Counted from the first letter of the stretch, positions 1 through 11,409 are shown. The stretch: DNA of 64,000 nucleotides from Leishmania martiniquensis (GCF_017916325.1 NC_090169.1:1438501-1502500); one strand, 5' to 3'. Notes: generated by a model from the sequence alone, not told the origin. Translations and numbers: made by a program.

Positions 1-117
1 GTCCTGGTTCTGGAAGCGGAGCGGCAAGTCTGGCCAAGGCTCGAGCAGCTGCGCATGTCCATCTCGGTCGAACAGGTGCTCGCGGCCACCTTGAAGCGGC
101 TCCCCGTTGGCAAGTAG
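1..117 (+). CDS. C-terminal fragment of an unidentified protein (cut by window start)
   Basis: Frame 1 is open from the first base and gives 38 residues before TAG at 115-117. The peptide is Leu/Glu/Arg-rich (begins VLVLEAERQVW, ends KRLPVGK) and looks helical. Its codons are G/C-ending like the confirmed genes downstream, and the pyrimidine-rich texture typical of untranslated DNA begins only after the stop. I recognise no family from this tail. It is the upstream neighbour in the same + strand cluster. Confidence 0.6.
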   Translation, partial: VLVLEAERQVWPRLEQLRMSISVEQVLAATLKRLPVGK

Positions 118-1103
118 AATCGTTGCCTGTGCATTTGTGTGTGTGTTCCTTGTGTCTCCTCTCGGTCTGCTCAGCCATCACACCATCGTCTACTGGTCCT
201 TTCAGTCACCTGTTTCCCTTCCCTTCTTACCCGTGATAACGGAAGGCCGAACGCAGCTTTGCTTCCCTGCTCTTTCTCGCACCGCCTCTCTCCATCTCTT
301 TCGTCTCCTCTTCGTGCGCGTCTTCCCTCTTTGCGCACACATGAAGCCCCCACCTCTCTGAGATGCTGTTGCCCGCTTTGCGTTGTGTGCGCGATGGCGG
401 TGTTCTCGCCTTTCCTATCCGGACGCGACGATGCCGCGCAAAAAAAAGCCTAAGCCTACGAGAACGAGATGGATGCTTGCACGGCGTGGGTGGCAGGTCG
501 TTCATCATACCGTGTGTATGCGGGTGTGTGTGTGTGTATGCCTGTGTATCTTCTTTCATCTGTAGTGAGAGGAAAAGGAAAGGGCCTGTCTTCATGGCTC
601 ACTTTTACATCGTTGCCTGTGCACTGGCTACAACGTCACGGTGGAGGCTTACGATGAAGAGGCTCATCCCCAGAGTCCCTCTTCAAAACCGTTCCGATGG
701 CTACACCGCCGTCTTCATCTTTGCGGTGAACTCGAGAGAGAGAGACGTTGAAGACAGCAGAAACTGCGACGTTACATCCGAACCTCGTTCCACCTCATCG
801 AAGCTGAGCGGACGTCTCTTTCGCTGCGTATGTGCAACTACACTAAAAGGAAACAATGCTCTTTACCCCGTCTACTACACGCACCTTCCGTTACCATGCG
901 GTTGTGCCACCCCTCACAGCACCAACTTGCCAGCTGTGGACTCGCTGGTCTTCGTAGCTGTACTGCATTCGGGTCCCTCCCACATACTGTCGCACGGGCT
1001 GTCACACGCCCCTCCCCCACCCCCAGCTTTGTCCACCTGCCCCCTTCCGCTGCTGTACTTATTCGTGAGGGTGATCGCTGTGAAAGTGAAGAGCACAGAT
1101 TCC
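118..1103. other. Intergenic spacer: 3' UTR of the first gene and 5' region of the phosphoesterase
   Basis: No supported gene. It holds pyrimidine-rich stretches, a short GT run at 524-537 and a C-rich tract near 1009-1026. The reading frame of the phosphoesterase stays open back to 363, but that extension is Ser/Cys/Arg-rich with UTR-like composition, so I treat it as untranslated. Confidence 0.6.
1009..1026 (+). promoter_or_regulatory. Candidate trans-splice acceptor for the phosphoesterase gene
   Basis: A C-rich polypyrimidine tract ends in AG at 1025-1026. The first in-frame ATG downstream is 1104, which gives a 5' UTR of about 77 nt. This is the reason for rejecting the longer open frame starting upstream. 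Confidence 0.35.
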
Positions 1104-2678
1104 ATGCCGAAGAGCGAACGGGCGAAAACGAAAAAGGCGACGATGAGATTGCCAGGAACTTTGGCAGTGGCGGCCCTGTGCGTCGCGCTGTACTTACGCA
1201 CCCCAGCACTCGGCAGTCATTCGGTCATACTCATGTCAGATATTCACCACGACCCCCTCTATGGCACCGCGATGGGGTATGTGTGCACGCAGAATTCCAG
1301 CCCTATCTGGGGCATGTTCGGCTGCGACTCGCCACCGCAGCTGACGGCGCGTTCTTTGGACGACGCGTCCGCGCAGAACACAAGTCTTCTCCTCTACAGC
1401 GGCGACTGGCAGCGGCACCATTACCTTGAGAGCGCGCTGGAGCCCTCCGCGGTCTTCGAGGAGTTATCGGAGCTTTTCCGCCGTCTCCAGGTGGACGGCT
1501 CGCTCGGAGTGACTGCGTTCAGCGCAGCGCTGGGCAACAACGATGTCGTACCTGACTACTTTTTTTCATGGATCAATGAGGGGTCGGAGAAAGAGCTGAG
1601 CTTCCGCGTCGAGGCGATGCGTGCAGCCGGACTTTTAAGCGATGCGGAGGCGGCAGTGATGCGAAAATGCGGCTACTACGCACACGGGACGCCTTACGTG
1701 CATGTGATTGTGCTGCACACGCTGCTGTGGACATACGCGCTCAAGCCTTCCCTGCCATCCAACGTCAGTGACCCGTGCGAGCAGTTCACTTTCTTACGAA
1801 GTCAGCTCGAGAAGACGCGGGCCGATGGGAAGCGAGCAGTCATCGTGGGGCACATCCCCCCTGGCCTCAACACCTACTATGTGCTCAGCCGCGGCTTCCA
1901 GTCGGGAGCGGAGGACATGTTCTGGAAAGAGGTGTATGAGGTGACCTACGATAGCATCATCTACGAGTACAAGGATCTCATCGCGCTGCAGTTGTTTGGG
2001 CACACGCACAGGTTCAAGCTGCTCACGATGCCGCGTAATGGTGCGTTGGGCATTGTCGCCCCCGCCATCTCACCGATCTTCAGTAACTACCCGTCCTACC
2101 TCTTGGCCAACTTCAGCAACGCCTGGTCGCTGGAGGACGTACGGATTCGCTACACCTCCGGCGGCGGCGTATTCCACTCCGGACTCTCTGCCAAGGAAGC
2201 GCTGGGCCTTACCACCTCGCTGCAATCTGTCACCGACGTCCGAGCAGCCATCACGCACTTGGCGACCGACGATACGGCGTGGGAGCGCTTCCTCACCATG
2301 TTTTGCGGTGGCGAGAAGCGTCTTCAAGTCTTTCCAAGGGCGGACTGCGACAAACAATGCCGCTATGTGCTCGTCTGCTCGATGCTGGAGAACAATTACT
2401 CGGATATTCAGCGCTGCGTAGCCGATTACAACGCCCTGCCTGGGCCTTCACGGATCACTCGAACCTCGAGCGTCATGATTGCTGTCATTGTTTTATTTTC
2501 GTTGGTCGTGATTGCGGCTGATGTGATGCTGCTCCTCATGAGCCGCAGTCGCCAGACAGCGCTATCGTGGTCGAATCTCAAGAGCGCAGGCTGGTGGAAG
2601 GCCCTCGTTCGAAGGCCGCAGGAGCGCGTCATCACGGAAGAAAGCCATGAGATGCAGGAAGTTACCGGCCAGTGCTGA
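1104..2678 (+). CDS. Calcineurin-like metallophosphoesterase, acid sphingomyelinase-like / endopolyphosphatase-like, membrane anchored
   Basis: 524 residues from ATG 1104; a second ATG at 1143 begins a hydrophobic signal sequence (LAVAALCVALYL). The five metallophosphoesterase blocks are in order: SDIHHDP (Asp46, His48), SGDW (Asp101), GNND (144-147), GHIPPG (His250) and FGHTHRF (His300, His302). CDSP after the first block and GHIPPG are typical of the acid sphingomyelinase-like group, which includes the yeast vacuolar endopolyphosphatase PPN1. A C-terminal TM at about 458-480 precedes a cytoplasmic tail of about 45 residues, so the catalytic domain should face the lumen or cell exterior. The usual GNH is GNN here, which I recall as common in the PPN1 branch. 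Hydrolase class is secure; the substrate (polyphosphate, phosphodiester or nucleotide) is not. Confidence 0.88.
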   Translation: MPKSERAKTKKATMRLPGTLAVAALCVALYLRTPALGSHSVILMSDIHHDPLYGTAMGYVCTQNSSPIWGMFGCDSPPQLTARSLDDASAQNTSLLLYSGDWQRHHYLESALEPSAVFEELSELFRRLQVDGSLGVTAFSAALGNNDVVPDYFFSWINEGSEKELSFRVEAMRAAGLLSDAEAAVMRKCGYYAHGTPYVHVIVLHTLLWTYALKPSLPSNVSDPCEQFTFLRSQLEKTRADGKRAVIVGHIPPGLNTYYVLSRGFQSGAEDMFWKEVYEVTYDSIIYEYKDLIALQLFGHTHRFKLLTMPRNGALGIVAPAISPIFSNYPSYLLANFSNAWSLEDVRIRYTSGGGVFHSGLSAKEALGLTTSLQSVTDVRAAITHLATDDTAWERFLTMFCGGEKRLQVFPRADCDKQCRYVLVCSMLENNYSDIQRCVADYNALPGPSRITRTSSVMIAVIVLFSLVVIAADVMLLLMSRSRQTALSWSNLKSAGWWKALVRRPQERVITEESHEMQEVTGQC

Positions 2679-5600
2679 GGTGAAAGAAACACTCACCGTC
2701 GCACTGACACTACACGCGGTTCGCCCTGCTTCTTTTCCCCCTTTTCGCGCTTGGCCTTGTAGTTGCACGCATGCAAGAGGGAGACAATCGCTGCCTCCCC
2801 CCGTCTTCTCCGTGTGCACCTCCCGCCAGTGCGCGACGCATTGCAGAGCGTATCGAAAGTGACGCCGCTCGGCTCCTCATGCTGAGGGCAGCCTGTGCGC
2901 ACGAATGGGGACCGTTAAAGGCCTTCTCTGCTGTTTCCGCCGTACCTTGCTCGTATTCGTACCTCTGCGGTTCTCGCGAGCAATGGGGTAGCGCTGGCAA
3001 GAATGAAGGGTGAGCGCCTAAACTCATTCACGCAGGCAACTACGTCCCGCTCGCAGGTGGCGGGTCGCTGGCGCCTCGCCACGCCCACTTGTATCTCCAC
3101 CAAGTCATGTGAGGAGGACTCCTTGAGTATCGTGGCACAGTTTGTGTGTATCAGGCTAGATACCGGTGTGGTCACGGCAAATCAGCAGCCCTCACATGGG
3201 CTTGCAGGCGTCGGCCCGCCTTCGGTCACAGCAAGCGCACCCCTCCCTCATGCGGCACCGTCCCGTGTACTTCAACGCGGGAGCCCGGGGGGCAGTTGGG
3301 CAGGACTCTTCAGCCGAAGAGAAAACCAGCGGACTCGACCGCTTTGCGAGCCTTTTTTTCGTTTTACTATGCTGTGGCCAGAACGCGCGGCGCACACAGC
3401 CGTCGAAACTGGCGCTAATGCGATGCTGCACAGCAGCAGTACAACCAGCGGCGCTGCCGAACGAAAAGGCGGCCACCTTGGAAGACGCCGGGTTGCATGC
3501 GGGGAACAGTGGAGGTGCCACGTCACCGGCTGCGGAGGCGTCTGAATCAACTGGGGCACGGAAAAATAAAGCCGGCTGCTGTTGCGGACTCGCCCACCCC
3601 CTTCACGGTGGGCAACACCTGCCCTTCAAGGGTGGTATGCGGCATCGGGTGGCGCACGTGGGGAGCACTTGTGGCGTTGCAAGCCCGTCGTGTGCAACTC
3701 TCACTACGCTTGATATTTGGTCATGGTCATGCGGAAGAGAGCGGCACAGCTGACAAGCTTTAGGAATCGGTAATGCCAGGGAGCCAACGTCCCTACGACA
3801 CAGATCACGGACCTGTTCGCCGGTCGAAGACATCACGCCAGCTGCCTCCCAAGAGCCGTCATACACGCGGAGGCCGGAGGTATTTGAAGGCCATTAGCCC
3901 ACGCAAGAACCAGTACACCGAGCCTATGGGGCATCTGGGGTTCTCGCTCGCTCGACTCTCCCCGGGACGCGTGCAAGTGCGTTGTCATGTTTCAGCGGTG
4001 GGTGACTGGCAGTGACTTCAAAGAGTGTGCAAGTGGCGTGTTGCCCGCAGCTTCTCTCCTCAATACGGCTGCCTCCCCAACCCTCGCTTGCTCATGCTGG
4101 AAGGGGCTCTGAACCAGGCATTGTGCTTGGCGCGGCTCTCGATATGTGGGGAACACTCGAGGCTCCGAGTGCGCCTCATATCACGGTATTGCTGTCGAAC
4201 GCAGTATTGGCCCTCGCGCTTCGGGTAGTGCGGCCCGGGCTGCTGCTCGTCGGACGTGTATAGCTGCCCCATACGGATCCTCTAGCAGTGACCAGCGACG
4301 CGCCCTCTCTGCGCGGGGGGACGTGCACTCGCATGAGCCTCTTCCGCTTGGCAGACACGGGTTTCTCCAGAGCGTGCGAATCTCAATGACGAGAGGACAG
4401 GACGCCACCCGCTGCGGAGGGCTCGCAGAAGCGTCCCGCATGCCGCGGCACACGCAGGCGATCCATCCACACGCGCCTCTCTCATGGCGGCGAAGGTTAG
4501 CAAGCCCTGCCAGCGGCAGCATCGCTCTGGAGCAGCTCTCAAGGACTGCGAGCCCGCGAGCACGCTGCGCACGCGCTCTCAGGACCTGCGGGGATGATGC
4601 GTTTCGCATACGCAAGCTATTTGGGGATCCAAAGGGCAGGAGCCGTTCACGGCAATGGTGCGTGGAGGTGCATGCCGAACCACCCCGTTCTGCACGTGCC
4701 CACAATACGCGGGCATCCGCTGCAGCCGACTGGGTGGGCGGAGGGGATGCACATGCCTGTAACGTCTCCAGAACATACCGAGCAGCTCTGCCGTGTACGT
4801 CAGAGATGGCTTGGAAGTGCCTTCGCATCACATGGTGAAGTGCCTTCCCTTGACGAGAAAGATCAGAACATGCCAGGTAGGCAAATCACCCCGCTTTAAG
4901 ATCGTCGTGCGACCGCAGCTGGCCGAAGTCGCCTTGAACACACGCGGTATGCACCCAGTCCCACCGCTGTTACCTACATGAGAGACACCACCGCCTGCGC
5001 CCTCGAAGGGCATCCAGAAGACGTCTCGCTCGTGCCATGACGCTCAGTGCACCTAGGCCAGGCCGGCGGTGATCGCGCAGCGCGTACTTGAAGGGATGAG
5101 AGGAGGGGGGAGAGGAGGCGCGAGATTAGCCGGCTAGACCTCAACAGGGCTGGGGGAGGGGGCAGACGGTTCGTCCCTGAGGGCCTCGATTTCGCTGCGG
5201 TGCCGCTGCAGTGGGATTAAGCTGTGGCTGTGTGCGCATGTATGCGTCGACGTGCTCCTGGTTTGATAACGGGTAGGGAAACTAAGGAAAAAGCATTTTT
5301 TCTCAGCATGTCCCTCTCGCTCTGACTGTTATCGCCGTTTCTTTGTAGAGGCTGAGTCGGGAAATAAGGACCTGAGCAGCCTTACGCAGCCAATGGCTTT
5401 GCTAAGTGTGCCTCTTGGTGCGCGTGTCTGTCTGTTTGTGTACGTGTATGAGTGTGCATGTGCGTGTGTGTGTGAGAGAAAATGCCCACAAGCGACACAT
5501 TGCTTTGTGGAAAGCCTTTCTAATCATCAGTGTGTTTCAAGTGTCTGTCTTCGGCCCCCTTATCGACTGTTGAAGTTGTCGCTTCCCTTTTTTTCGTTAC

Positions 5601-6407
5601 ATATATCGTATCCTTTGTTTCCTTGCTGCTTGTTTTTACCTACGATGCGCGCTGTTGCCGTTACACGGCATGACATTTGCATCCGCATCTTCACCCCCGC
5701 CTTGCATCCTTTCTCGGATACGATAGCGCACTTATGCAGTGGTGCACTGCAGACTTCGTATGTTTGTCCTTTTTTGCTCGCGTAGGTTGCGTCAAGCCCG
5801 ACGCGCACAGGCGCACGCTTGCAGAAAAAATAGAAGGGAAGGGGAGACAAGAAGCTGCGTGCACATCTTTGAAATACGCATCTCCACGTCGGCACACTCG
5901 CTACACCGCCAAAAGCGTCTGGTACGGGGCGCAAAATGCTGAGCGTATTTAATGACTTGCTGCCGACTGCGCGCGCACGAACGCGCAGGTGTGTGCACCG
6001 CGGCGAATGAAACGCTCTCTTGCTCATTTCCATGACCAGCCGTCCGTCGCTCAACCCTCTTGTTGTCTTCCCGTTTTTCCCGTCTCGAACCGTTTCCTTT
6101 TTTTCCTCACCGTCTCTCTGCTCCACGGCGGCGACGCATTCGCTGCTGCGCGCGTCGCATCGGGGAGCTGAAATCTCTTCTTTGCTTGTCGCACGCGATT
6201 CGTGCGGACACGGCATTGCTGCCACGTGAACAAAAAACAACAACGGACAAGAGTCGCGCCCTTCTCCCCTCCCCCCGCCGCTCACCCACTGACGCTCGAT
6301 TTTCCCGACCAAATCACTTGTTTCGTACCCCATCCGCCATTTTCTCGTCATCGGAGTCCCACCCATTGCAACCTGCTCTCGTCCTCTCTCACACGCACTC
6401 GACAACG
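2679..6407. other. 3.7 kb gene-poor spacer with a GC-rich island at about 3000-5250
   Basis: No gene supported. About 3000-5250 has mixed base order, many short overlapping open frames on both strands and few pyrimidine tracts, unlike other spacers. The longest frames (180-230 codons) look like no family I know and none has convincing codon use. The texture would fit a decayed non-LTR retroposon or a lost gene. From about 5280 the DNA becomes T/C-rich with GT runs, as in ordinary 5' flanks. The 281-codon minus-strand frame at 5560-6405 is the complement of this pyrimidine-rich DNA. Confidence 0.5.
6259..6356 (+). promoter_or_regulatory. Candidate trans-splice region of the first short membrane-protein gene
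   Basis: A C/T tract at 6259-6290 is followed by further pyrimidine-rich sequence, and the first AG after the tract is at 6355-6356. The start codon at 6408 lies 51 nt downstream. Confidence 0.3.
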
Positions 6408-6896
6408 ATGTCTTCTATGAGCAAGCTCATCCTGGCGGTCGCGATCGCCGCGGCTGCGATGGCGCCTCCTGCGATGGCGCTTCCTCTGGCCGCCACGACG
6501 ACGATGACCGCTACTCCTGTCCCGGTGAACCTAAGTCTGAACATCGTCACAACGGTCCTGATCTTGGGCGTGTCGATCGCTGCGGCGCTGATCTTCGCTC
6601 TGTGGAAGCTTTTGCCAAGAATCCGCAGTGGCGAGCTCACCTTCTCGAAGATCGAATTCGACTGGCGTGCGGAGCTGCTGAACCAGACGCCGAAGAAGGA
6701 GAAGGCGCGCCGTGAGGCGGAGAGGCTGCGCCGCGCGGAGCAGACGGCGCGCCGTGAGGTGATGGCGGCCGACCACTTGCGTGACGGCAATGAGGGTGAC
6801 GTGCACTACACCATGCAGCCGAAGGTGGAGCTGAGCCAGGGCCAAAAGCTCCGTGAGTCCGACGAGGCTGTTGTGGTCACGGTGCCACGCGAGTAG
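6408..6896 (+). CDS. Short signal-peptide / single-TM protein, paralogue A
   Basis: 162 residues. Residues 1-25 form an Ala-rich signal sequence ending AMALPLAA. A Thr/Pro linker follows, then one TM at about 45-66 and a basic juxtamembrane LPRIRSGE segment. The C-terminal half is highly charged: an Arg/Glu/Ala-rich helix at about 93-119 with a repeated ARRE motif, then a polar tail. The predicted topology is a short lumenal or extracellular stub, one TM and a cytoplasmic tail. A paralogue at 11089-11409 is nearly identical through residue 99, then ends differently. ATG 6408 is chosen because the start context (about 18 nt upstream) and the following codons are conserved in both copies. I do not recognise the family; it is not an amastin, which has four TMs. 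Confidence 0.75.
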   Translation: MSSMSKLILAVAIAAAAMAPPAMALPLAATTTMTATPVPVNLSLNIVTTVLILGVSIAAALIFALWKLLPRIRSGELTFSKIEFDWRAELLNQTPKKEKARREAERLRRAEQTARREVMAADHLRDGNEGDVHYTMQPKVELSQGQKLRESDEAVVVTVPRE

Positions 6897-9800
6897 GAGC
6901 CGAAAAAAAGGCCACGGCCGAGTTGGCCAAGTCGAAAGGCACAGTGGAGTGGAGAGCGGCATTAGGGAGAGAGCGAGGAGGTGCACGGGGGAAAGAGATA
7001 GGCTTCTTGAGGCAGGCGGGAGGTGAAGCCTTTAATTTTGGACCCTGCACGTGTGCAGGTGTTGTGTAGCCGATGCACAGAGTATGGCGCGCTGCTTTTT
7101 TGCTTGCCCTCTCGCACCGTCGACTTCGCGAAGGGGCCACTGGCGGCGTTAAATCCGAAGAGTGACGCCAGGTGCGAATAAAACTGTGGCTTGCGCTGTT
7201 TCTATATCGGTGTAGGTTCCTCTGTGCGTTTCCGGGTCAGTGTTCACGAGGTCTCCTCATGCCTGGCGCGCTTCTTTTGCGTGACGCTGTTGATAAGTTC
7301 AGCTTCGTCCTTATGTTTCACTCTGCATTCGATTTGGCGACTCTAGGAGCTCTCTCTTCCCCCTTTTTTACCCCTTTCTCTCCCTCCTCCTGTCTCCTCT
7401 GTCGGAGTACCTCCTTTTTTCTTGAAGACTTTTTCTCTCGGGCCTCTTTCATCTAACAGATGTGCGTCGAGCCGCTTCACCTCGCCTTTCTCTGTGTATT
7501 TTCTTTTTCGCCTTCTCTCAGCGAGCGAGCGAATCAAGGACTCTCGCGCGTACGGTGGAGAGAGACGCATCATTGCGCACGCGGGGCAGCACATATACAC
7601 ACAGGCACACAGAGATGAAAAAAGACGCCTGAATGATCAGTGGTGGCCTTCTGCTTTGTGTCTTTATTTCTATTTCATTTTTAGTTTTACGTTTCGTACT
7701 GCGCGGTCCTTTTTGTTTGCTTGCCTTCTCCCGTGCTGGGATCTCGTGCTCTGTACGCGTTGAATTGCTTGATGGTGTGAGGTGGCGATGGTGATGGCCA
7801 TGGTGGCGGTGGAGGCAAGGGATGTGTGGAAGTGTGTGTGTGTGTGGGGGGGGAGGGCGTACGCCAGTGTTCTGCACTTGCCTGCGTTCTTCTCTCAGAC
7901 GTATTCCCGCATTTTCCCCCGTCTCACTCGCCATGGATGGGCTGCATGAGGCGGAGAAGAAACGCAAAGGAAAGGAAATAAAGACGGAGCTGAGCTGCAG
8001 AGGCGGCGCTGCTCGCTAGTTGTACGTGTCGCTGTGCGTTCGTGTTGCTGTGAGGCTCGACGAATGCATGCGGAAATACCGTTCCTTTAGATTTTCTCTT
8101 CCCTTTTCTTCTGCCGGCGTTTGTGTCTGGTGCAGGTGGGTGCACACCTCGCATCTCCCTCTCTATCGTTTCTGTCGCCATCAGATGCTTGCCCCCTCTT
8201 TCACCTCTTCACCCCCTCCCTCATTTTTAAGTACAGTAGGCACTTCCTCCCGAGTCGTTTCCTTTTGTTGTGGTGGTTAGTATGAGCGTGTGTGTAAGCG
8301 TATATGTGTGTGTGTGTATGCGTGCATGCGACGGACGTCTCATCTTCCACGCGTACCTCCACCTAAAGAGGAGAGAAGGAAAACACGAACGGAAAAATAA
8401 GATGTTGCTGTGCGTCGTCGACGATGCCTTCCCTCCGTTCCTGTTTTCCCTTGTTGCCCTCTCTCTCTCCCTCCCTCCCTCCTAAACGTCAACACATGCA
8501 CGCACGCTGTCACTCTCTCTCTTTTATGCGTCTTGTGTTCGAGGTGCTAAGATTTTTTTCTCATGTTGTGTTGAACTGGGGCCTTCTTCCTATGAAGACT
8601 GCTTCCCTTTTTCCTCCCTATGCGTGTTTGTCTGTGCGCGTGCGATTCTGTGTTCTCCGACTCGGTTCTCTCTTTTTTTTGGACCTTGCTCTGCCTGCGG
8701 ATGCTCTGCCCCTCCCTCATCGGCGTGGCCGATCTCCCTGTTGCTCGTTCCATTGGTGTTTTCTTCGTCCCGCTCGGCTGTATGTATGTGGGCCTCTCTC
8801 GGCATCTGCTTGCCCCTCATTCGACGAAAGAGGTTCATGTCAAGCAGAATCGCCCAATACCCCTCCCCTTCCCTCCTCTGAAAAGAACTCTGCCCTGCCT
8901 CTGCCTGTGTCAATGATCCCCACATCGTATCGTGGAGTGAATTGGATAGGCGATAAGTGAGGAGCGGGGGCGTTATGGAGGGGGGGCGGCGGCGCCGATG
9001 TATGCGCGCCCCCGACACCCTTTTTGTTGTTTGTGCGTCTTTTCTCTCGGCGTCACCACCACCCCTCTCTCTCCCATGCTGGCCACTCTTTGGAAGCTTG
9101 CACGAGCGTGTGCGGCGTGGCCTGCCTGCTGCCTCTCCGCCTTCTCCTGCCAGTCGATTTCATTTCCTCCCTTCCGCCTCTCTTGCCGGTGATCCCCTCC
9201 CGTCCCCCAACGATCGCCGATGGAACAGCACCGCATTGGTCTCGTGTCTTTTCGCATGTGTCCTTTCGGAGCGGGGTCGTAGACTTGATGGTGGGCGAGC
9301 GTAAATCAGCGCACACAGAGAGGGAGGGAAGGGAGTCAGAGCTGACATCTTTGTGCTTTGCAATGACCATGGCGAACATGGCAGGTACATTGGATCATCT
9401 CGCCTTGCGTGATCTTATCGTTGGCCTACTGGTGTGTGGACGCCTTCGTGTCAGCAGGCGGCGTAGGGTGCAGTGTAGACGTGAGAGCCCAGAGGCGACA
9501 GATACGCAGGCGCCCCGCTGCTAGATTTGAAGACTAAAACGGCGTCCTTGTCGCTCTCTCTCTCTTTCCCTTCCCCCCTTTTCCGCCGCTCTGACGTTAT
9601 GGTGGCTTTCCAGAGGTGTCGTGGTGTATGTGTTTCAAGTCGGCGCGCATGTCTTCGTGTCTCTGCGGTTCTCATACCTCAGGCGTGGTTCTCTGGTCCT
9701 CCGCTCTCTCGCTCCCTCTTCTTCGCGACTCGTGGGCGTGAGCCTGCTGTACGCGGACATGCCCTCGTATCGGCTCATGGAACTCCCGTGCGGGGAGGGG

Positions 9801-11088
9801 GAGGGGGTGCGGCATGCATGCAAGGAGGTGAAGAGGGGAGGCCAGAGGAGGAGGAGGCGGGCGATCGACTTCAGAGATGCTAGACACGGCTTAGTGGCAA
9901 TGAAGGCCAGCTCGGCTCGTTACAGCTCGCTGGCGCGCCTTTCACCGCGTTTGTGCTCTTCTTCCCCTCTCGCTGTGCTGCAACGCTCACTTTCGAGCCA
10001 CACTTTTCAAGTGCTGGATGGGCAACGTAAGTACCCGCCGCGGTGCCAAGTAGAGAACACCGGCACGCACCCACACAGATGCGCCTGCCCACAAGAAGGC
10101 CTTCCTCCAAAGGCGTTCTCAGGCAGAGCGTTTGTCCGGCAGATGTGAACTGCTGTCGAGAGGAGCGAGTGCCGTGTCGGCGAGCCGCCTCGGGACCCCA
10201 GGAATGCGCGCTTCCCCACCCTCGACGGGGGGGCATACAGAAGTTCACGAGAGAAAAAAGCGCGGAAAGGCGTGAGCGATGCAGCGAGAAGGCGGTACTT
10301 CTCTTCCATTGCTCAAGCACATCAGACCAAGCATCTTGTGTGTGCGCGCGTGTGCGTTGGTGTGGTAATCTTACCTTCTCTCTCTCTCTCTGATCTTTTA
10401 TTACCATTTTTTTTTACTCGATGTGCCTGCGTCGTGGCGCCATTCGAAAGCTTGGACTAGAGGGGCTCATCTTTTTCTTCCCGGTTGCTTCTCGGCTGTG
10501 TGTGAGTGTGCACATGTAAATGTGTGTGTGTGTGGGACGCCTTCAAAGAAGCAAGCGAAAAAAAAACGTTGTTTCTCATGCTTAATAGGACAATGCAAAA
10601 TATTACAGAATAAAAGACGACACCAGCCACATGACGGCACAAAAAAAATATCGAAAGGAAAGTGTAAAGTCCATCGCGAGTGGGGCCACCCAGGGAAAAA
10701 GAGAGGCACCGGAGAGGGTGCTCCTAAGCGACAAGGCAAGTCTCGGCGCAGACCTCTAAGGCCGCCCCTCGAATGCTGAAGATCTCTCGCAGCCTTTTCT
10801 TCCCTCTGTGCCAGCTCGACCGCATCGAAGAGAAGTATATCCATAGCTGACCTCGAATCTGTGCCATCCGCTTTCTTAACTCCCCTTCCTCACGTTCTCC
10901 GCCACCCCGATGCATGCCTTCTCACTCTATCTTCGTTTCCTTTCCCTCTCTACCCAAAGAGCCCTCTTCGCATCTTCGCCCATCCCTCCAAGCTATCTCA
11001 AGCCTCTACAAGCACCCAAGCCTTATTCGCGCACGCTTCCAGCACTACTCTGCACGTTCTCGTTCTCTCTCACACGCACTCGACAACG
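6897..11088. other. 4.2 kb spacer between the two paralogues
   Basis: No supported gene. It is mostly T/C-rich low-complexity DNA with GT runs (around 7838, 8305 and 10518), CT runs (8459-8483) and a 16-bp near-palindrome at about 7043-7058 (CCTGCAC, 2 nt, GTGCAGG). The open frames of 120-180 codons here are rich in Ser/Leu/Pro/Cys and match neither the coding texture nor any family I know. The stretch probably contains a long 3' UTR plus the 5' flank of paralogue B. Confidence 0.5.
10917..10959 (+). promoter_or_regulatory. Candidate trans-splice acceptor of the second short membrane-protein gene
   Basis: A CT-rich tract (CTCACTCTATCTTCG and following) ends in AAAG at 10956-10959. This gives a 5' UTR of about 129 nt before ATG 11089. 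Another AG at about 11000 is possible. Confidence 0.3.
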
Positions 11089-11409
11089 ATGTCTTCTATG
11101 AGCAAGCTCATCCTGGCGGTCGCGATTGCCGTGGCTGCGATGGCGCTTCCTCTGGCCGCCACGACGACGATGACCGCTGCCCCTATCCCTGTCAGCCGCG
11201 GCCTGAACATCGTCTCAACGCTGCTGATCTTGGGCGTGTCGATCGCTGCGGCGCTGATCTTCGCTCTGTGGAAGCTTTTGCCAAGAATCCGCAGTGGCGA
11301 GCTCACCTTCTCGAAGATCGACTCTCGCTGGCGTGCGGAGCTGCTGAACCAGACGCCGAAGAAGGAGAAGGCTAATGCTGATGAAACGTCCGCCGCGGAT
11401 ATGGTATAA
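11089..11409 (+). CDS. Short signal-peptide / single-TM protein, paralogue B (short tail)
   Basis: 106 residues. It shares the signal sequence, Thr-rich linker, TM (about 40-61) and WKLLPRIRSGELTFSKI block with the gene at 6408-6896, and lacks a five-residue MAPPA-type segment present there. Identity continues to LLNQTPKKEKA and then stops abruptly: this copy has only ten more residues (NADETSAADM then V) and no charged helix. The nucleotide match begins only about 20 nt before the ATG and ends inside the coding region. The copies therefore share an N-terminal module rather than being a clean whole-gene tandem duplication. Function unknown. Confidence 0.7.
   Translation: MSSMSKLILAVAIAVAAMALPLAATTTMTAAPIPVSRGLNIVSTLLILGVSIAAALIFALWKLLPRIRSGELTFSKIDSRWRAELLNQTPKKEKANADETSAADMV

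Noticed and set aside
363..1103. N-terminal extension of the phosphoesterase frame
   Set aside because: It is open but UTR-like in composition and lies mostly upstream of the splice tract; the signal sequence begins right after ATG 1104/1143.
5560..6405. 281-codon minus-strand open frame
   Set aside because: It is antisense to the 5' flank of the first short membrane-protein gene, would break the one-strand gene order, and has no recognisable domain.
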